Below are positions 42,022 through 51,482 of a stretch of 58,527 nucleotides of DNA, in pieces. The translations under genes and the position numbers were made by a program. Source of the DNA: an uncultured Eubacteriales bacterium (GTDB lineage: Bacteria; Bacillota; Clostridia; Oscillospirales; Acutalibacteraceae); the NCBI GenBank assembly GCA_934546985.1, contig CAKTEE010000014.1, positions 1 to 58,527 on the forward strand. The letters are read 5' to 3'. Under the pieces are notes generated by a model. That model was given only the letters and a program-made list of their open reading frames with translations. It had not been told where the DNA came from and made no database searches. Each line of letters opens with the position of its first letter. The stretch's first letter is position 1.

Positions 42022-42969
42022 TTACTTCCGCCGATTTCTCCGATATGCTTTGCCGATTTCCAGTTCAAACGTTTCCTTATTATGTTTTACAATAGAATCC
42101 AGAATCAGCCCAATGGCAAAAAGCTGCAAAGCGCACATTCCCAAAACTCCGCCGACAATCAGAGTTGGAAAACGGGGAACCTGCCCTGTACGCAGGTAAT
42201 CTGCCGCAACCGGAACCGCGAACAATACGGTAACAAATAGAAACAGGGCGGCCAATATACTGAAAAAGGAAAGGGGCTTATAATCTTTATAGAGGCGCAG
42301 GACAGTTTTGAGCACTTTAAACCCGTCTGAAAATGTATTCAGCTTGGAAACGCTGCCCTCACACCTGTCCCGATAAGATACGGGAACTTCTTTAATCAGA
42401 AAATTACGGTTCAGGGCATGTATCGTCATTTCCGTTTCAATCTCAAACCCTTTGGAAAGCACTGGAAAACACTCTACAAATTCACGGTTAAAGGCACGGT
42501 AGCCCGTCATAATATCACGGACATTACTGTCAAAGAGCCGGTTAATCAGCCCGCGCACCAATTTATTGCCGAAATTATGGAACGGCCGCTTATTCTCTGT
42601 AAAATAAGAGGTGGAAAGCCTGTCGCCAATGACCATATCCGCCCTGCCTTCCAAAATCTCCTGCACCATAACAAGGCAATCTTCCGCAGGATAGGTATCA
42701 TCACCGTCAACCATGAGGTAGCAGTCTGCTTCAATATCACGGAACATACTGCGCACAACATTGCCTTTGCCCTGACGGTACTCATTCCGTACAATCGCCC
42801 CTGCCTTTTCCGCTATTTCCGCCGTATTATCCGTTGAATTATTATTGTAGACATAAATATCCGCCTGCGGCAGCACCTGTTTGAAATCTTCTACCACTTT
42901 CGCGATACTCGCGCTTTCATTATAGCAGGGAATCAGAACGGCAATCTTCTTTTCCGTATCGAAATTCAT
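42022..42969 (-). CDS. DPM1/GtrB-like family 2 glycosyltransferase
   Basis: Transfers a sugar from a nucleotide donor to polyprenyl phosphate. Of 315 residues, the cytoplasmic GT-A domain (about 1-220) has IAVLIPCYNESASI, NNNSTDNTAE, the DxD-type MVDGDDTYP and DIMTGYRAFNREFV. Two C-terminal membrane helices follow (about 228-250 and 265-292). The ATG at 42969 has GGTGTGG upstream. Neighbour 40272-42005 is a likely acceptor-side transferase. Confidence 0.9.
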   Translation of the reverse strand: MNFDTEKKIAVLIPCYNESASIAKVVEDFKQVLPQADIYVYNNNSTDNTAEIAEKAGAIVRNEYRQGKGNVVRSMFRDIEADCYLMVDGDDTYPAEDCLVMVQEILEGRADMVIGDRLSTSYFTENKRPFHNFGNKLVRGLINRLFDSNVRDIMTGYRAFNREFVECFPVLSKGFEIETEMTIHALNRNFLIKEVPVSYRDRCEGSVSKLNTFSDGFKVLKTVLRLYKDYKPLSFFSILAALFLFVTVLFAVPVAADYLRTGQVPRFPTLIVGGVLGMCALQLFAIGLILDSIVKHNKETFELEIGKAYRRNRRK

Positions 42970-43309
42970 TTTCCACACCCGTTTCCTTATTTATCATTCA
43001 AACCGCTTTTAACAACCAATATTAAACCCTGAAATACAGGTATTGAAATTCACAAACCATCAAAATACATAAGATGAATATTTTACACTATTCAATTATA
43101 CTGGATAACTGCCGCAATGTCAATTGTTATAACAGGCAAGCATATTTCCTCTGTTTTCCTACGCCGCATATTGCCGCGGCAACTATGTAAATACAACAAC
43201 AATCAGCACAAACAGCGCCTGTATTCATCCGTTTTTAATTATAACATAAATAACCCGCCCGCGCTATCATGGTTTTCCCTTCTGAAAAGGGCTTGCGCGC
43301 TTGTTTTTC

Positions 43310-43338
43310 TTGACATTGCCGCTAGATTCCATTACTAT
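43310..43338 (+). promoter_or_regulatory. glyS: Sigma-A promoter of glyS
   Basis: TTGACA (43310-43315), 17 nt, TACTAT (43333-43338), giving a short leader of about 35 nt, so no T-box is possible between them. The region 42970-43300 upstream is AT-rich and shows no gene. Confidence 0.7.
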
Positions 43339-43378
43339 AGGTAATAGTTGTGTAAAAATTTATGGGAGGTCCTTTTTC

Positions 43379-44761
43379 ATGCTTGCAAATTCAGAAAAAT
43401 CAATGGAAAAAATTGTTGCCCTGTGCAAAGGCCGGGGTTTTGTTTACGCCGGTTCTGAAATATACGGCGGCCTTTCCAACACATGGGATTACGGCCCTTT
43501 AGGCGTTGAATTTAAAAATAACGTAAAACGTGCTTGGTGGAAAAAATTTGTTCAGGAGAACCGTTATAATGTCGGTCTGGATTCTGCTATTCTGATGAAT
43601 CCGGAAACATGGGTTGCTTCCGGCCATATCGGCGGATTTTCCGACCCGCTGATGGACTGTAAAGAATGCCGCACCCGCCACCGTGCAGATAAACTGATTG
43701 AAGATACCGGCGTGAATCCGGCGGGCTGGAGCTTTGAACAGATGTCCGATTACATCAGTGAACATCAAATTAAATGCCCGGATTGCGGCGCCTGCAATTT
43801 TACGGACATCCGCAAATTCAACCTGATGTTTAAAACGTTCCAGGGCGTTACGGAGGATGCGAAAAATGAACTGTATCTGCGTCCGGAAACCGCTCAGGGA
43901 ATCTTTGTAAATTTTCAGAATATTCAGAGAACTACCCGCCGCAAGCTTCCTTTCGGTGTATGCCAAATCGGCAAATCCTTCCGGAATGAAATTACACCGG
44001 GTAACTTTACATTCCGCACCCGCGAGTTTGAACAGATGGAACTGGAATTCTTCTGTAAACCCGGCACAGACTTAGAATGGTTTCATTATTGGAAAGACAC
44101 CTGCGCTCAGTTCCTGTATTCCCTTGGCATGAAAAAAGAAAACCTGAAGCTGCGCGACCATGAACAGGAGGAACTTTCTCATTACTCCAAAGCAACTACT
44201 GACTTTGAGTATTTGTTCCCCTTCGGCTGGGGCGAGCTTTGGGGGATTGCCGACCGCACCGATTTCGACCTGACTCAGCATCAGGAGCATTCCGGAAAAA
44301 CTATGGAATACTTTGACCAAGAAAGCAATGAAAAATACATACCATATGTAATTGAACCTTCCCTTGGCGCAGACCGCGTTGCTCTCGCTTTCTTGTGTGA
44401 AGCATATGATGAAGAAGTTGTAGACGAAGCTAAGGGCGACACGCGCGTTGTCCTCCATCTGCACCCAGCGCTCGCGCCATATAAAGCGGCGATCCTGCCT
44501 CTCTCCAAGAAGCTTGGCTCCAAGGCAGAAGAAGTATTCCTCATGCTCTCCAAACATTTTATGGTGGAATATGATGAAGCCGGATCTATTGGCAAACGGT
44601 ATCGCCGTCAGGATGAAATCGGTACGCCATTCTGCATTACCTACGATTTCGATACGGAAACAGACAACTGCGTAACTGTACGTGACCGGGACACCATGGA
44701 GCAAACTCGTGTGCCGATTGCACAGTTGGTTTCTTTCTTGGAAGAAAAAATGGAATTTTAA
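43379..44761 (+). CDS. glyS: Glycyl-tRNA synthetase (alpha2 type)
   Basis: Class II single-chain dimeric GlyRS, 460 residues from the ATG at 43379 (GGGAGGT upstream), unlike the two-subunit glyQ/glyS form. Motifs: YGGLSNTWDYGPLG near the start; zinc-like CKEC...CPDCGAC; YLRPETAQGIFVNF (motif 2 region); GKSFRNEITPGNFTFRTREF; EPSLGADRVALAFL (motif 3). The C-terminal anticodon-binding domain (about 360-460) has VVLHLHPALAPYKAAILPL. This form is standard in many Clostridia and Mollicutes. Confidence 0.96.
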   Translation: MLANSEKSMEKIVALCKGRGFVYAGSEIYGGLSNTWDYGPLGVEFKNNVKRAWWKKFVQENRYNVGLDSAILMNPETWVASGHIGGFSDPLMDCKECRTRHRADKLIEDTGVNPAGWSFEQMSDYISEHQIKCPDCGACNFTDIRKFNLMFKTFQGVTEDAKNELYLRPETAQGIFVNFQNIQRTTRRKLPFGVCQIGKSFRNEITPGNFTFRTREFEQMELEFFCKPGTDLEWFHYWKDTCAQFLYSLGMKKENLKLRDHEQEELSHYSKATTDFEYLFPFGWGELWGIADRTDFDLTQHQEHSGKTMEYFDQESNEKYIPYVIEPSLGADRVALAFLCEAYDEEVVDEAKGDTRVVLHLHPALAPYKAAILPLSKKLGSKAEEVFLMLSKHFMVEYDEAGSIGKRYRRQDEIGTPFCITYDFDTETDNCVTVRDRDTMEQTRVPIAQLVSFLEEKMEF

Positions 44762-44788
44762 TAACGGATAAAAACCGAAACCATCTTA

Positions 44789-44831
44789 AAGGGGGACACT
44801 TCACAAAGAAGTTGTCTCCCTTCATTTTTTA
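44789..44831 (+). terminator. glyS: Terminator of glyS
   Basis: AAGGGGGACACTTC pairs with GAAGTTGTCTCCCTT around ACAAA, followed by CATTTTTTAT. Confidence 0.88.
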
Positions 44832-44888
44832 TAATTTACTGAATACTTGGAATCGTAGATAAAAACAATTACGCTGGAGAATTATGCA

Positions 44889-45203
44889 ATGGAACATTAC
44901 ACTTGTGATAAAAAACAGATTTCGGTATCAACACGCAAAAATCCCCCTTGCCTTCTCTCCCTAAAAACAGCATAAAATCGGCTTACGAGGATAAAACACA
45001 AGATTATCCAAACAGTTGGATTTCTCACCGACATGGAACTATACAGGCTGAGGACAACGCTAAGCCAAAACTCTTTTAAATTTTTAGAGATATCTTACTT
45101 TGCCACGCACGCAAAATGCAGGAAATGTACAACCATAAACACTTTATACTTTCCATTAGATAAGCAATCTGTTCAACAGCAGATAGAACGACTGAACAGA
45201 TAA
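44889..45203 (+). pseudogene. Possible decayed coding remnant
   Basis: One frame runs 105 codons with a single internal TAA. It contains HYTCDKKQ near its start and ATHAKCRKC-type Cys pairs near its end, vaguely like the C-terminal part of IS1182-type transposases. No start site, inverted repeats or catalytic DDE residues are visible. Otherwise 44832-45350 shows no gene or RNA that I recognise. Confidence 0.25.
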
Positions 45204-45350
45204 ATCCTTAGGATTAAAAAAGTTTTAAGGACAATCATTGTATTAATAGAATTATCAATATAAAATGTGCAATTTGAAAATATGTATGAAAAAAGACAGC
45301 ATAAAAAGTATTTCTACCTTTCACACCATCTTTATTATTTCTACAATTTT

Positions 45351-46850
45351 CTATTTTGCAAGGTATCGAAAGAAAATTTTCTCTTTAGGGTCATTCGTTA
45401 CAAAATTTATAGCATAAAACTGGAAAATCTCCTCCGTCCCCTCTAACTGTGCATAAGTTTTGTAGCTGTCGGCAACCAAATGCTCCCTGTCTTTGACAAT
45501 GTATTTGACGGAACGGGTAATTTCCTGAAACGGGGTTACCGCACCTATTAACAGCACAACTGCAAGAATCCCTGCCGCCAGCCATTTTTTTTCTGCAATA
45601 CGCCTGATAAAATACTGGAGGGCATAAACCACCAACAATAAAACAAACGGAACGGAAATACGCATAACAAAATCATTATTCTCACCGATTTTATAAACAG
45701 GCAGTATCATCATAGTGACTATGGAAATATAAAACAAAGGATTTTTCTTCTGATCCTGAAACAAGATAAGAGCATAAACCAAGAATTCCAGAACGATAAG
45801 CGCAATGTATTTTTTTAAGACATTCCCCATATCGTAGCCAAAACTCCAAATTGGACCTGACTGGGCGGCTACAACATTGGTGCATGAAAAATAAAGACCG
45901 AACACTGCAAGCAGTAATAATGGCGTTAAAATATTCTGGATGGTAATAGCATTCCTGATGTTCTTCCAAATCGCTTCCCAGCGAAACGTCGGTTTTTCCG
46001 TGCCAAATAAACAACGCCATAAAACAATTGGGAACAACCCTAAAGTAGGAAACGGCGCAAAAGGAAAACACAAAGCATAGGTAAACACCATACTTTTTGT
46101 ACTCTTTTGATTGATAATCAGCATCGTTACCAGCCATGCGGGCAAAATCTGATTGAATACATAAAACAGCATGGATGTTGTGGATGAATACTGAAAATAT
46201 GTCGCCCACCATTCGATATGACGGGTCAAAGGCGGAATATCCTTATTCACCAGCAAATAACCAATAATATCTAACCCGCTGAAAATAATCAGAAAACCAA
46301 TAGAAAAAACCGTCACTTTTTTAACGTAACGGCACATAAAGTAAACCACCAGCGTTACGCCAATAACAGACCAAATCAGCATGAAAATATTCGCACCCTG
46401 CCAGCCGAACACTTTACCCACAAGCGCGGAAGGTAAATAATAGGTCAGATAATAGGCAAGCGCGCCCGTTTGCCCATAAATTTCATGGTTAATGTTCTGA
46501 CTGGAATAATCATAATAAACTGGCCAATCAAAATCAATCAGGTCATGCAGAATAGCATTTCGGAAATTCAAATCCCAGTTCTGGTAGCCAAACCCGCCGA
46601 TACCCGAAAGCACTACCCAAACAATAATACCTACGGCAATCAGCAAAACCGGCCCCCAAGAGTATTTCATTCCTTCCAACGGACGGAAGCTTTCTTTATC
46701 TTTCCATACAAAATAAGCCGATACGCCAAAAAGCAGTAAGCATATCAAAGCAACATACCATTTTAAGAAACCGGCAAAAAAGATAACAATCGGAATCATC
46801 AGCCATGCATAGGCAGAAAATTTCATAACCTTATCTACTTTTTTCTCCAC
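45351..46850 (-). CDS. Polytopic membrane protein, possibly GT-C-like glycosyltransferase
   Basis: 499 residues with about 12 predicted membrane helices. After the second or third helix comes an extracellular loop with GYQNWDLNFRNAILHDL, whose Asp and Arg resemble the first-loop acidic site of GT-C enzymes. The C-terminal 60 residues (about 440-499) are a small extracytoplasmic domain. The start is set at the GTG at 46850 (GGGGAAAGG upstream); a TTG at 46871 lacks a site. Not assigned to a named family; the role is inferred only from topology. Confidence 0.65.
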   Translation of the reverse strand: MEKKVDKVMKFSAYAWLMIPIVIFFAGFLKWYVALICLLLFGVSAYFVWKDKESFRPLEGMKYSWGPVLLIAVGIIVWVVLSGIGGFGYQNWDLNFRNAILHDLIDFDWPVYYDYSSQNINHEIYGQTGALAYYLTYYLPSALVGKVFGWQGANIFMLIWSVIGVTLVVYFMCRYVKKVTVFSIGFLIIFSGLDIIGYLLVNKDIPPLTRHIEWWATYFQYSSTTSMLFYVFNQILPAWLVTMLIINQKSTKSMVFTYALCFPFAPFPTLGLFPIVLWRCLFGTEKPTFRWEAIWKNIRNAITIQNILTPLLLLAVFGLYFSCTNVVAAQSGPIWSFGYDMGNVLKKYIALIVLEFLVYALILFQDQKKNPLFYISIVTMMILPVYKIGENNDFVMRISVPFVLLLVVYALQYFIRRIAEKKWLAAGILAVVLLIGAVTPFQEITRSVKYIVKDREHLVADSYKTYAQLEGTEEIFQFYAINFVTNDPKEKIFFRYLAK

Positions 46851-46880
46851 AATCCTTTCCCCCTTTTCCAATTCATTTGA

Positions 46881-47402
46881 TTAAAAAATGGTGACTAAAT
46901 CGCCATCGTCAAATCCCGTTGCAATATGCGCCGGTAAGGCATGATTTTCGCTATATTCTGAAACATAAGCCATTGCCGTTGCAAGGCACAGGTAAATACC
47001 GGCTTCATAATCTTGTGTAAAATTCGTAATCGCCGCAAACACCGGTAAATTGGGATAACGTCCTTCGGGGAAATAAGTATTTTCACATGCCCAATCAAAA
47101 TCGAACGGGTCATAAACGTGTGATCCGCTTAAATAAATCTGTTTTCCATCTTCACTCTCAAAAAAACCGAAATTCAGGGCAATGATATTTTCAGGCAACG
47201 GCTCAGCGCGCAGTAATTGCTCAAGCCATTCCGCAAAATCTTCATATCCCTGTTCCATAGTTCCTTTTAATGTTTCAAAAGGGAACTCATCTTTCCATAT
47301 TTCCCTGCCCCGCCTAATAATACGTTCCACATCGCCGTTTAAATTTCCTGTACTTTGCGCAAAGCCCTGAAGGCTTTCGTATACCTGATCCAAAATATCC
47401 AT
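46881..47402 (-). CDS. Uncharacterised 173-residue cytoplasmic protein
   Basis: Not recognised. It is acidic and soluble, with no signal or membrane helix. Landmarks are FAEWLEQLL, NFGFFESEDGKQIYLSG, YDPFDFDWACENTYFPEGRY and a Tyr/Ala-rich end (EAGIYLCLATAMAYVSEY). Its size and aromatic/acidic composition recall SMI1/KNR4- or immunity-like proteins, but no motif proves it. AAGGAG precedes the ATG, and it ends 31 nt before the membrane-protein start, so the two may share a transcript. Confidence 0.6.
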   Translation of the reverse strand: MDILDQVYESLQGFAQSTGNLNGDVERIIRRGREIWKDEFPFETLKGTMEQGYEDFAEWLEQLLRAEPLPENIIALNFGFFESEDGKQIYLSGSHVYDPFDFDWACENTYFPEGRYPNLPVFAAITNFTQDYEAGIYLCLATAMAYVSEYSENHALPAHIATGFDDGDLVTIF

Positions 47403-47420
47403 TGCCTTTACTCCTTTTTC

Positions 47421-48155
47421 TTATATCACAAACCCGCCGTTGGAACACAGAACTTGTCCCGTTATAAAATCGCTTTGCGAGGATGCCAGAAAGTAAATGG
47501 CATTCGCAATATCTTCCGGCGTGCCCAAACGCTGTAAAGGGGTTTCCATTGCCAAATCTCGCAATTCATCCTCACTGTATTCGGCAAGCATGTTTGTCTG
47601 AACAACTCCGGGAGCAATACAGTTCACTTGAATGCCTGACGGAGCTACTTCTTTTGCCAGCGCTTTCGTTAAACCAATCACTGCCGCTTTTGCGGCAGAA
47701 TAATGAACCTCGCATGCGGCGCCGACCTGTCCCCACATAGAAGAAACGTTAATAATTTTGCCTGCTTTCCGGCGTATCATATCCGGAAGAACTGCCTGAC
47801 AGGTGTGAAAAACACTTTTTACATTCACATCCATCATTCTGTTCCAGTCCTCTAAAGTAATATCTGTAAACAGGCGGCTTTGCGCAATGCCGGCATTGTT
47901 AACCAGCACGCCTACCCCTCCGAAATTTTCTATACAAAGCGCGGCCATACGGCAAACGTCTTCTTTCTTGGAAACATCCGCCTGTACCGCTATGGCAATT
48001 CGTCCCTTAGCACGCAGTTCATGCAAAAGCTCGATTGCCCGCGTTTTGCCTGTCAAGTACTGGATAACCACTTGCCAGCCTTCTTCAGCAAACCTCCGTG
48101 CCGCAGCCCGACCAATACCACCGGAGGCGCCCGTGATGATTACGCTCTTTTTCAC
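47421..48155 (-). CDS. ymfI: SDR oxidoreductase, EF-P 5-aminopentanone reductase (YmfI type)
   Basis: Short-chain dehydrogenase of 244 residues. Cofactor motif TGASGGIGRAAARRF (9-23), NNAG, catalytic Ser in NVSSMWGQ, and YSAAK with Tyr and Lys are visible. SSMWGQVGAACEVHYSAAK is the feature of the YmfI group, which reduces 5-aminopentanone on EF-P Lys32 to 5-aminopentanol in B. subtilis, rather than of FabG. An efp gene with the matching Lys32 lies at 3.96-4.5 kb. It starts 12 nt after the Crp/Fnr gene, so they may form an operon. A FabG-like fatty-acid role is the alternative. Confidence 0.8.
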   Translation of the reverse strand: MKKSVIITGASGGIGRAAARRFAEEGWQVVIQYLTGKTRAIELLHELRAKGRIAIAVQADVSKKEDVCRMAALCIENFGGVGVLVNNAGIAQSRLFTDITLEDWNRMMDVNVKSVFHTCQAVLPDMIRRKAGKIINVSSMWGQVGAACEVHYSAAKAAVIGLTKALAKEVAPSGIQVNCIAPGVVQTNMLAEYSEDELRDLAMETPLQRLGTPEDIANAIYFLASSQSDFITGQVLCSNGGFVI

Positions 48156-48167
48156 ACATTCACCATC

Positions 48168-48851
48168 CTAATCAAACACATTATCTAACGCTGGAATATT
48201 TATAGTCTTTCCCTGCCGTTTCACTATTCCCCGCGCTTCCAGCTCAGATAATACACGGTAAAGAGACGCCCTGCCGATATTTAATATTTCCGCCAGTTGA
48301 GTGTAACTGACCGTCAGCTGTACCTGTGCGCTTCCGTCCGGCTGCAATACCCAATGGCCGCGAAAATAGGAAAACAGCTTTTTTTCAACACTGCTTCCCG
48401 TAAAGGCTTCAATCTTTGTATGGAGAAAACGAATCCGCTGTGTTAAATAAACGATATAATTTTCACAAATCTTGAAATTGGCTTGAAAAAGCTCCCGCAG
48501 GCACGCTTCTGAAATTAAAACTGCCGTACATTTTTCCAATGCACGCACTTCCGTCAAAAAAAACGGTGCGTCACTGAATATCGTTACAATGCCAAACAAT
48601 CCGCCCGGCGATAATTTATTCATCAGTACGTGCGGTTCTCCGTTTTCCGATTTCAGCACAAGGGCTGTGCCCTCCAATAAAACACACAGCTGCTCCAGCG
48701 GATGTGCACGGTCAAAAATCATATCGTTTTTGCCGTAAGAAACTGTTCCGCATTTTTTCAGCAGTTCCTCTGCCAGTTCCGGTGAAACACCGCTCAGCAA
48801 AGGCGATGATGCCAGCACACTGGCATACTTCTTTCGTTTTACAGCCGTCAC
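48168..48851 (-). CDS. Crp/Fnr-family transcriptional regulator
   Basis: 227 residues. The cNMP-binding-like sensor domain (about 15-130) has ILFD-type strands and GGLFGIVTIFSDAPFF, and a dimerisation helix follows (about 130-155). The C-terminal winged HTH has VSYTQLAEILNIGRASLYRVLSELE with the recognition helix in ASLYR. No Cys cluster for Fe-S is visible at the N-terminus, so it is not FNR itself. The effector is unknown. It lies between a YdcF-like gene and ymfI; regulation of these neighbours is possible. Confidence 0.88.
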   Translation of the reverse strand: MTAVKRKKYASVLASSPLLSGVSPELAEELLKKCGTVSYGKNDMIFDRAHPLEQLCVLLEGTALVLKSENGEPHVLMNKLSPGGLFGIVTIFSDAPFFLTEVRALEKCTAVLISEACLRELFQANFKICENYIVYLTQRIRFLHTKIEAFTGSSVEKKLFSYFRGHWVLQPDGSAQVQLTVSYTQLAEILNIGRASLYRVLSELEARGIVKRQGKTINIPALDNVFD

Positions 48852-48868
48852 GCCAATCCCTCCACGGA

Positions 48869-49510
48869 TTAAAATTCGACATCCGGCAAATAGCCCAGTT
48901 TCATATAATTATACAGCGAATGACATTCCCTTGCAACAATCTCCCTGCCTTTTTCTGTTTGAAACCAATTCCTGCGCTGTGCATGACTGCTTGGCGCAGG
49001 GCATGGATAAAATACCGTTCCCTGAGGAAACAGACTGCGGTAATGCAAAAAATTCATCATTGCCCGCCGCATATGATATTCACTCGTTACTGCCAATACC
49101 CGAAAGGCTCTGTGCGACATTGTCCGTTTCATAATCTCCGCTGAATATTTTACATTTTCATGTGTAAACATGGAACGGTTCTCCAATAATATCTGATTTT
49201 GTGCAACCCCTTTGGAAAGTACAGTCTGTCTCATTGCCTCCGCTTCTGTATTCTCCTTACCTGGAAGCTGTTTGCCGCCGGAAAGCAGTACAAAACGTGC
49301 GCGGTCCTGCAAAACCAGCGCCGCACCTTTAGGCGCACGGTAATGGGTACAGGTTGGACTGCCAAAAACCAACGCAAAATCACCGGACTCTCCTGCATCT
49401 TCCAGTCCCTCAAATAAAAGGCGGTCTACCACTCTGGCCGTTATCTGGTCCTGACCTCCGGCGGCAATACCAGCTAAAAGCGCCTGCATATCAATTTGAG
49501 AAATTTTCAA
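48869..49510 (-). CDS. YdcF/SanA-family DUF218 protein
   Basis: 213 residues from a TTG at 49510, with AAAGGGG 8 nt upstream; an earlier TTG at 49528 would overlap that site. DUF218 core (about 45-190): ALVFGSPTCTHYRAP, FVLLSGGKQLPG, TEAEAMRQTVLSKGV, HENVKYSAEIMK and VTSEYHMRRAMM. Unlike ElyC/SanA it has no membrane anchor, as in the soluble YdcF. Biochemical role is unclear for the family; links to S-adenosylmethionine binding and cell-envelope stress are reported. Confidence 0.82.
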   Translation of the reverse strand: MKISQIDMQALLAGIAAGGQDQITARVVDRLLFEGLEDAGESGDFALVFGSPTCTHYRAPKGAALVLQDRARFVLLSGGKQLPGKENTEAEAMRQTVLSKGVAQNQILLENRSMFTHENVKYSAEIMKRTMSHRAFRVLAVTSEYHMRRAMMNFLHYRSLFPQGTVFYPCPAPSSHAQRRNWFQTEKGREIVARECHSLYNYMKLGYLPDVEF

Positions 49511-49718
49511 TTTCGCTGCCCCTTTCAATAAACTGTGTATTTACCGTGCTATTTTAGCACGAATCGCTTCTGTTTCAAAGCACATAATATATGGTGAGAA
49601 AATTTTTTCTTTTATCAATTAACGGTTGCGTATACCGCATAAAAAATGGTATATTTATAATATAATAATGAATAAATTTTAATTATAGAATAAATTTATC
49701 AAAAAGGAGGGAACCCCA

Positions 49719-51221
49719 TTGAATCCAGCTCTCGTTATTATCGCTGTTATTCTTCTGCTCTGCATTCTTTTCAACAAGCTTTTTTCCCGTCTCGGTATTC
49801 CATCATTGCTGATATTCCTGGTTTTGGGAATGCTGTGCGGCTCGGATGGTATCGGCGGCATTTATTTTGACAATTACGCCCTTGCTAATGATATCTGTTC
49901 CATCGGGCTGATATTCATTATGTTTTACGGTGGTTTTTCCACAAATTGGAAAGCCGCAAAACCTGTTGCCGGAAAAGCTATCGCCATGTCCACGATTGGC
50001 GTTATTTTAACCGCACTTTTTACCGGCCTGTTTTGTCGCTGGGTACTGCGGCTCCCTTTACTGGAAAGTTTTTTAATCGGCAGTGTTATTTCATCAACAG
50101 ACGCCGCCTCTGTTTTTTCCATTCTGCGCTCCCGCAAATTAAATCTAAAAAATAACCTTGCCTCACTGCTGGAAGTGGAAAGCGGAAGCAACGACCCGGC
50201 GTCTTATATGCTGACTATGATTATCCTTTCCCTGATGCAGACTTCAAGTGAACACTCTTTGATACAAACGGTTATTTTTCAGGTGGTGTTTGGCGTTTCC
50301 TTTGGTCTGCTTCTCGGATTCGGATGCGCCTTTCTTTTAAAACGTTTCACCATTGAAAATGACGGATTTTATCCTATTTTCGTTTCTGCCGTGGCATTGC
50401 TTGGCTATGGGCTGTGCGGATTAATCGACGGGAACGGATACTTATGCGTTTACCTGATTGGAATCATCTTGGGAAACAGCAGGATTTTACATAAAAAAAG
50501 TCTGGTACACTTTTTTGACGGTATTTCCTGGTTAATGCAGATTATGCTTTTCTTTACATTAGGATTGCTCAGTTTTCCTTCCCGTCTGCCTCAAGTCGCA
50601 ATTCCCGGTATTCTCGTTTCCTTGTTCCTGATTTTTGTCGCCCGTCCCTTATCCGTTACAAGCGTGCTTAGTTGGTTCCGCGTCCCATTAAAAGAACAGC
50701 TTTTAATCTCATGGGTTGGTCTGCGCGGCGCCGCCTCTATTGTTTTCGCTATTTTTGCAGTCAGCTGTAATATTTCTCTAAATCAGGATATTTTTCACAC
50801 CGTATTTTTCGTCGCCTTATTCTCCGTTTCTGTTCAGGGTACATTGATCCCCTGGGTTGCCCGAAAACTGGATTTGGTTGGCGAGGAAGAGTCCTCTGTA
50901 TTTAAAACTTTTACAGATTATGACGAAGATTCTTCTCACCGCCTGCTGGAAGTACCTATTCACTGTGAACATATTTGGTATGGAAAAACCGTTGCTGAAG
51001 CCAATGTACCGGAAGAAAACCTGATTGTTATGATTCAGCGGGGAAAAGATAGGATTGTCCCTAAAGGTTCAACAGAAATACTGGACGGAGACCTTTTGAT
51101 TCTCAGCGGAAGCGATTTTAATCATCTACCGTTTTTTTCAGATGCCGATATAGAAAAGAAAAAATCTGAATTCATTTCAGAGCAGGAAAATAAACCTGTA
51201 AAATCACAATTACCTAAATAA
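49719..51221 (+). CDS. CPA1-type K+(Na+)/H+ antiporter with C-terminal TrkA-C domain
   Basis: 500 residues with 12-13 membrane helices (1-395). The conserved exchanger core has GSVISSTDAASVFSILR and LEVESGSNDPASYML (SGSND with the ion-binding Asp), and WVGLRGAASIVFAIFA. A cytoplasmic RCK_C/TrkA-C domain follows (about 410-485: GKTVAEANVPEENLIVMI, LSGSDF). This layout matches NhaP2/CvrA antiporters. The start is a TTG at 49719 with AAGGAGGGAA upstream. It is divergent from the YdcF-like gene across 200 nt. Confidence 0.92.
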   Translation: MNPALVIIAVILLLCILFNKLFSRLGIPSLLIFLVLGMLCGSDGIGGIYFDNYALANDICSIGLIFIMFYGGFSTNWKAAKPVAGKAIAMSTIGVILTALFTGLFCRWVLRLPLLESFLIGSVISSTDAASVFSILRSRKLNLKNNLASLLEVESGSNDPASYMLTMIILSLMQTSSEHSLIQTVIFQVVFGVSFGLLLGFGCAFLLKRFTIENDGFYPIFVSAVALLGYGLCGLIDGNGYLCVYLIGIILGNSRILHKKSLVHFFDGISWLMQIMLFFTLGLLSFPSRLPQVAIPGILVSLFLIFVARPLSVTSVLSWFRVPLKEQLLISWVGLRGAASIVFAIFAVSCNISLNQDIFHTVFFVALFSVSVQGTLIPWVARKLDLVGEEESSVFKTFTDYDEDSSHRLLEVPIHCEHIWYGKTVAEANVPEENLIVMIQRGKDRIVPKGSTEILDGDLLILSGSDFNHLPFFSDADIEKKKSEFISEQENKPVKSQLPK

Positions 51222-51296
51222 TGCAAAAAAATGCTATTTTATGGCGTGAATAAAATTTTATGGTTAAAAGCTTTTAATTTGGTATATTTACGCACA

Positions 51297-51325
51297 TTGA
51301 CATTATCTCTTTTAGGCATTATACT
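51297..51325 (+). promoter_or_regulatory. Sigma-A promoter of the polysaccharide operon
   Basis: TTGACA (51297-51302), 17 nt, TATACT (51320-51325). It gives a leader of about 150 nt before the sugar transferase. No terminator-like structure was seen between it and the start. Confidence 0.82.
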
Positions 51326-51482
51326 ATATATCGTTAGGTATAACTTATCAAATATTTTAACTTCTTTTATAAAATATTGATTATTTAAGCAGTTGTATAT
51401 TATTGATATGCGAACAGCATTTTGGGTACAGAAAAATTTCTTGCCCTCCCCTCTAATTGTACATAGTTAAGGATGGATCGCA

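Noticed and set aside
42970..43378. T-box leader upstream of glyS
   Set aside because: The promoter at 43310-43338 leaves about 35 nt of leader, too short, and no T-box sequence or terminator is visible.
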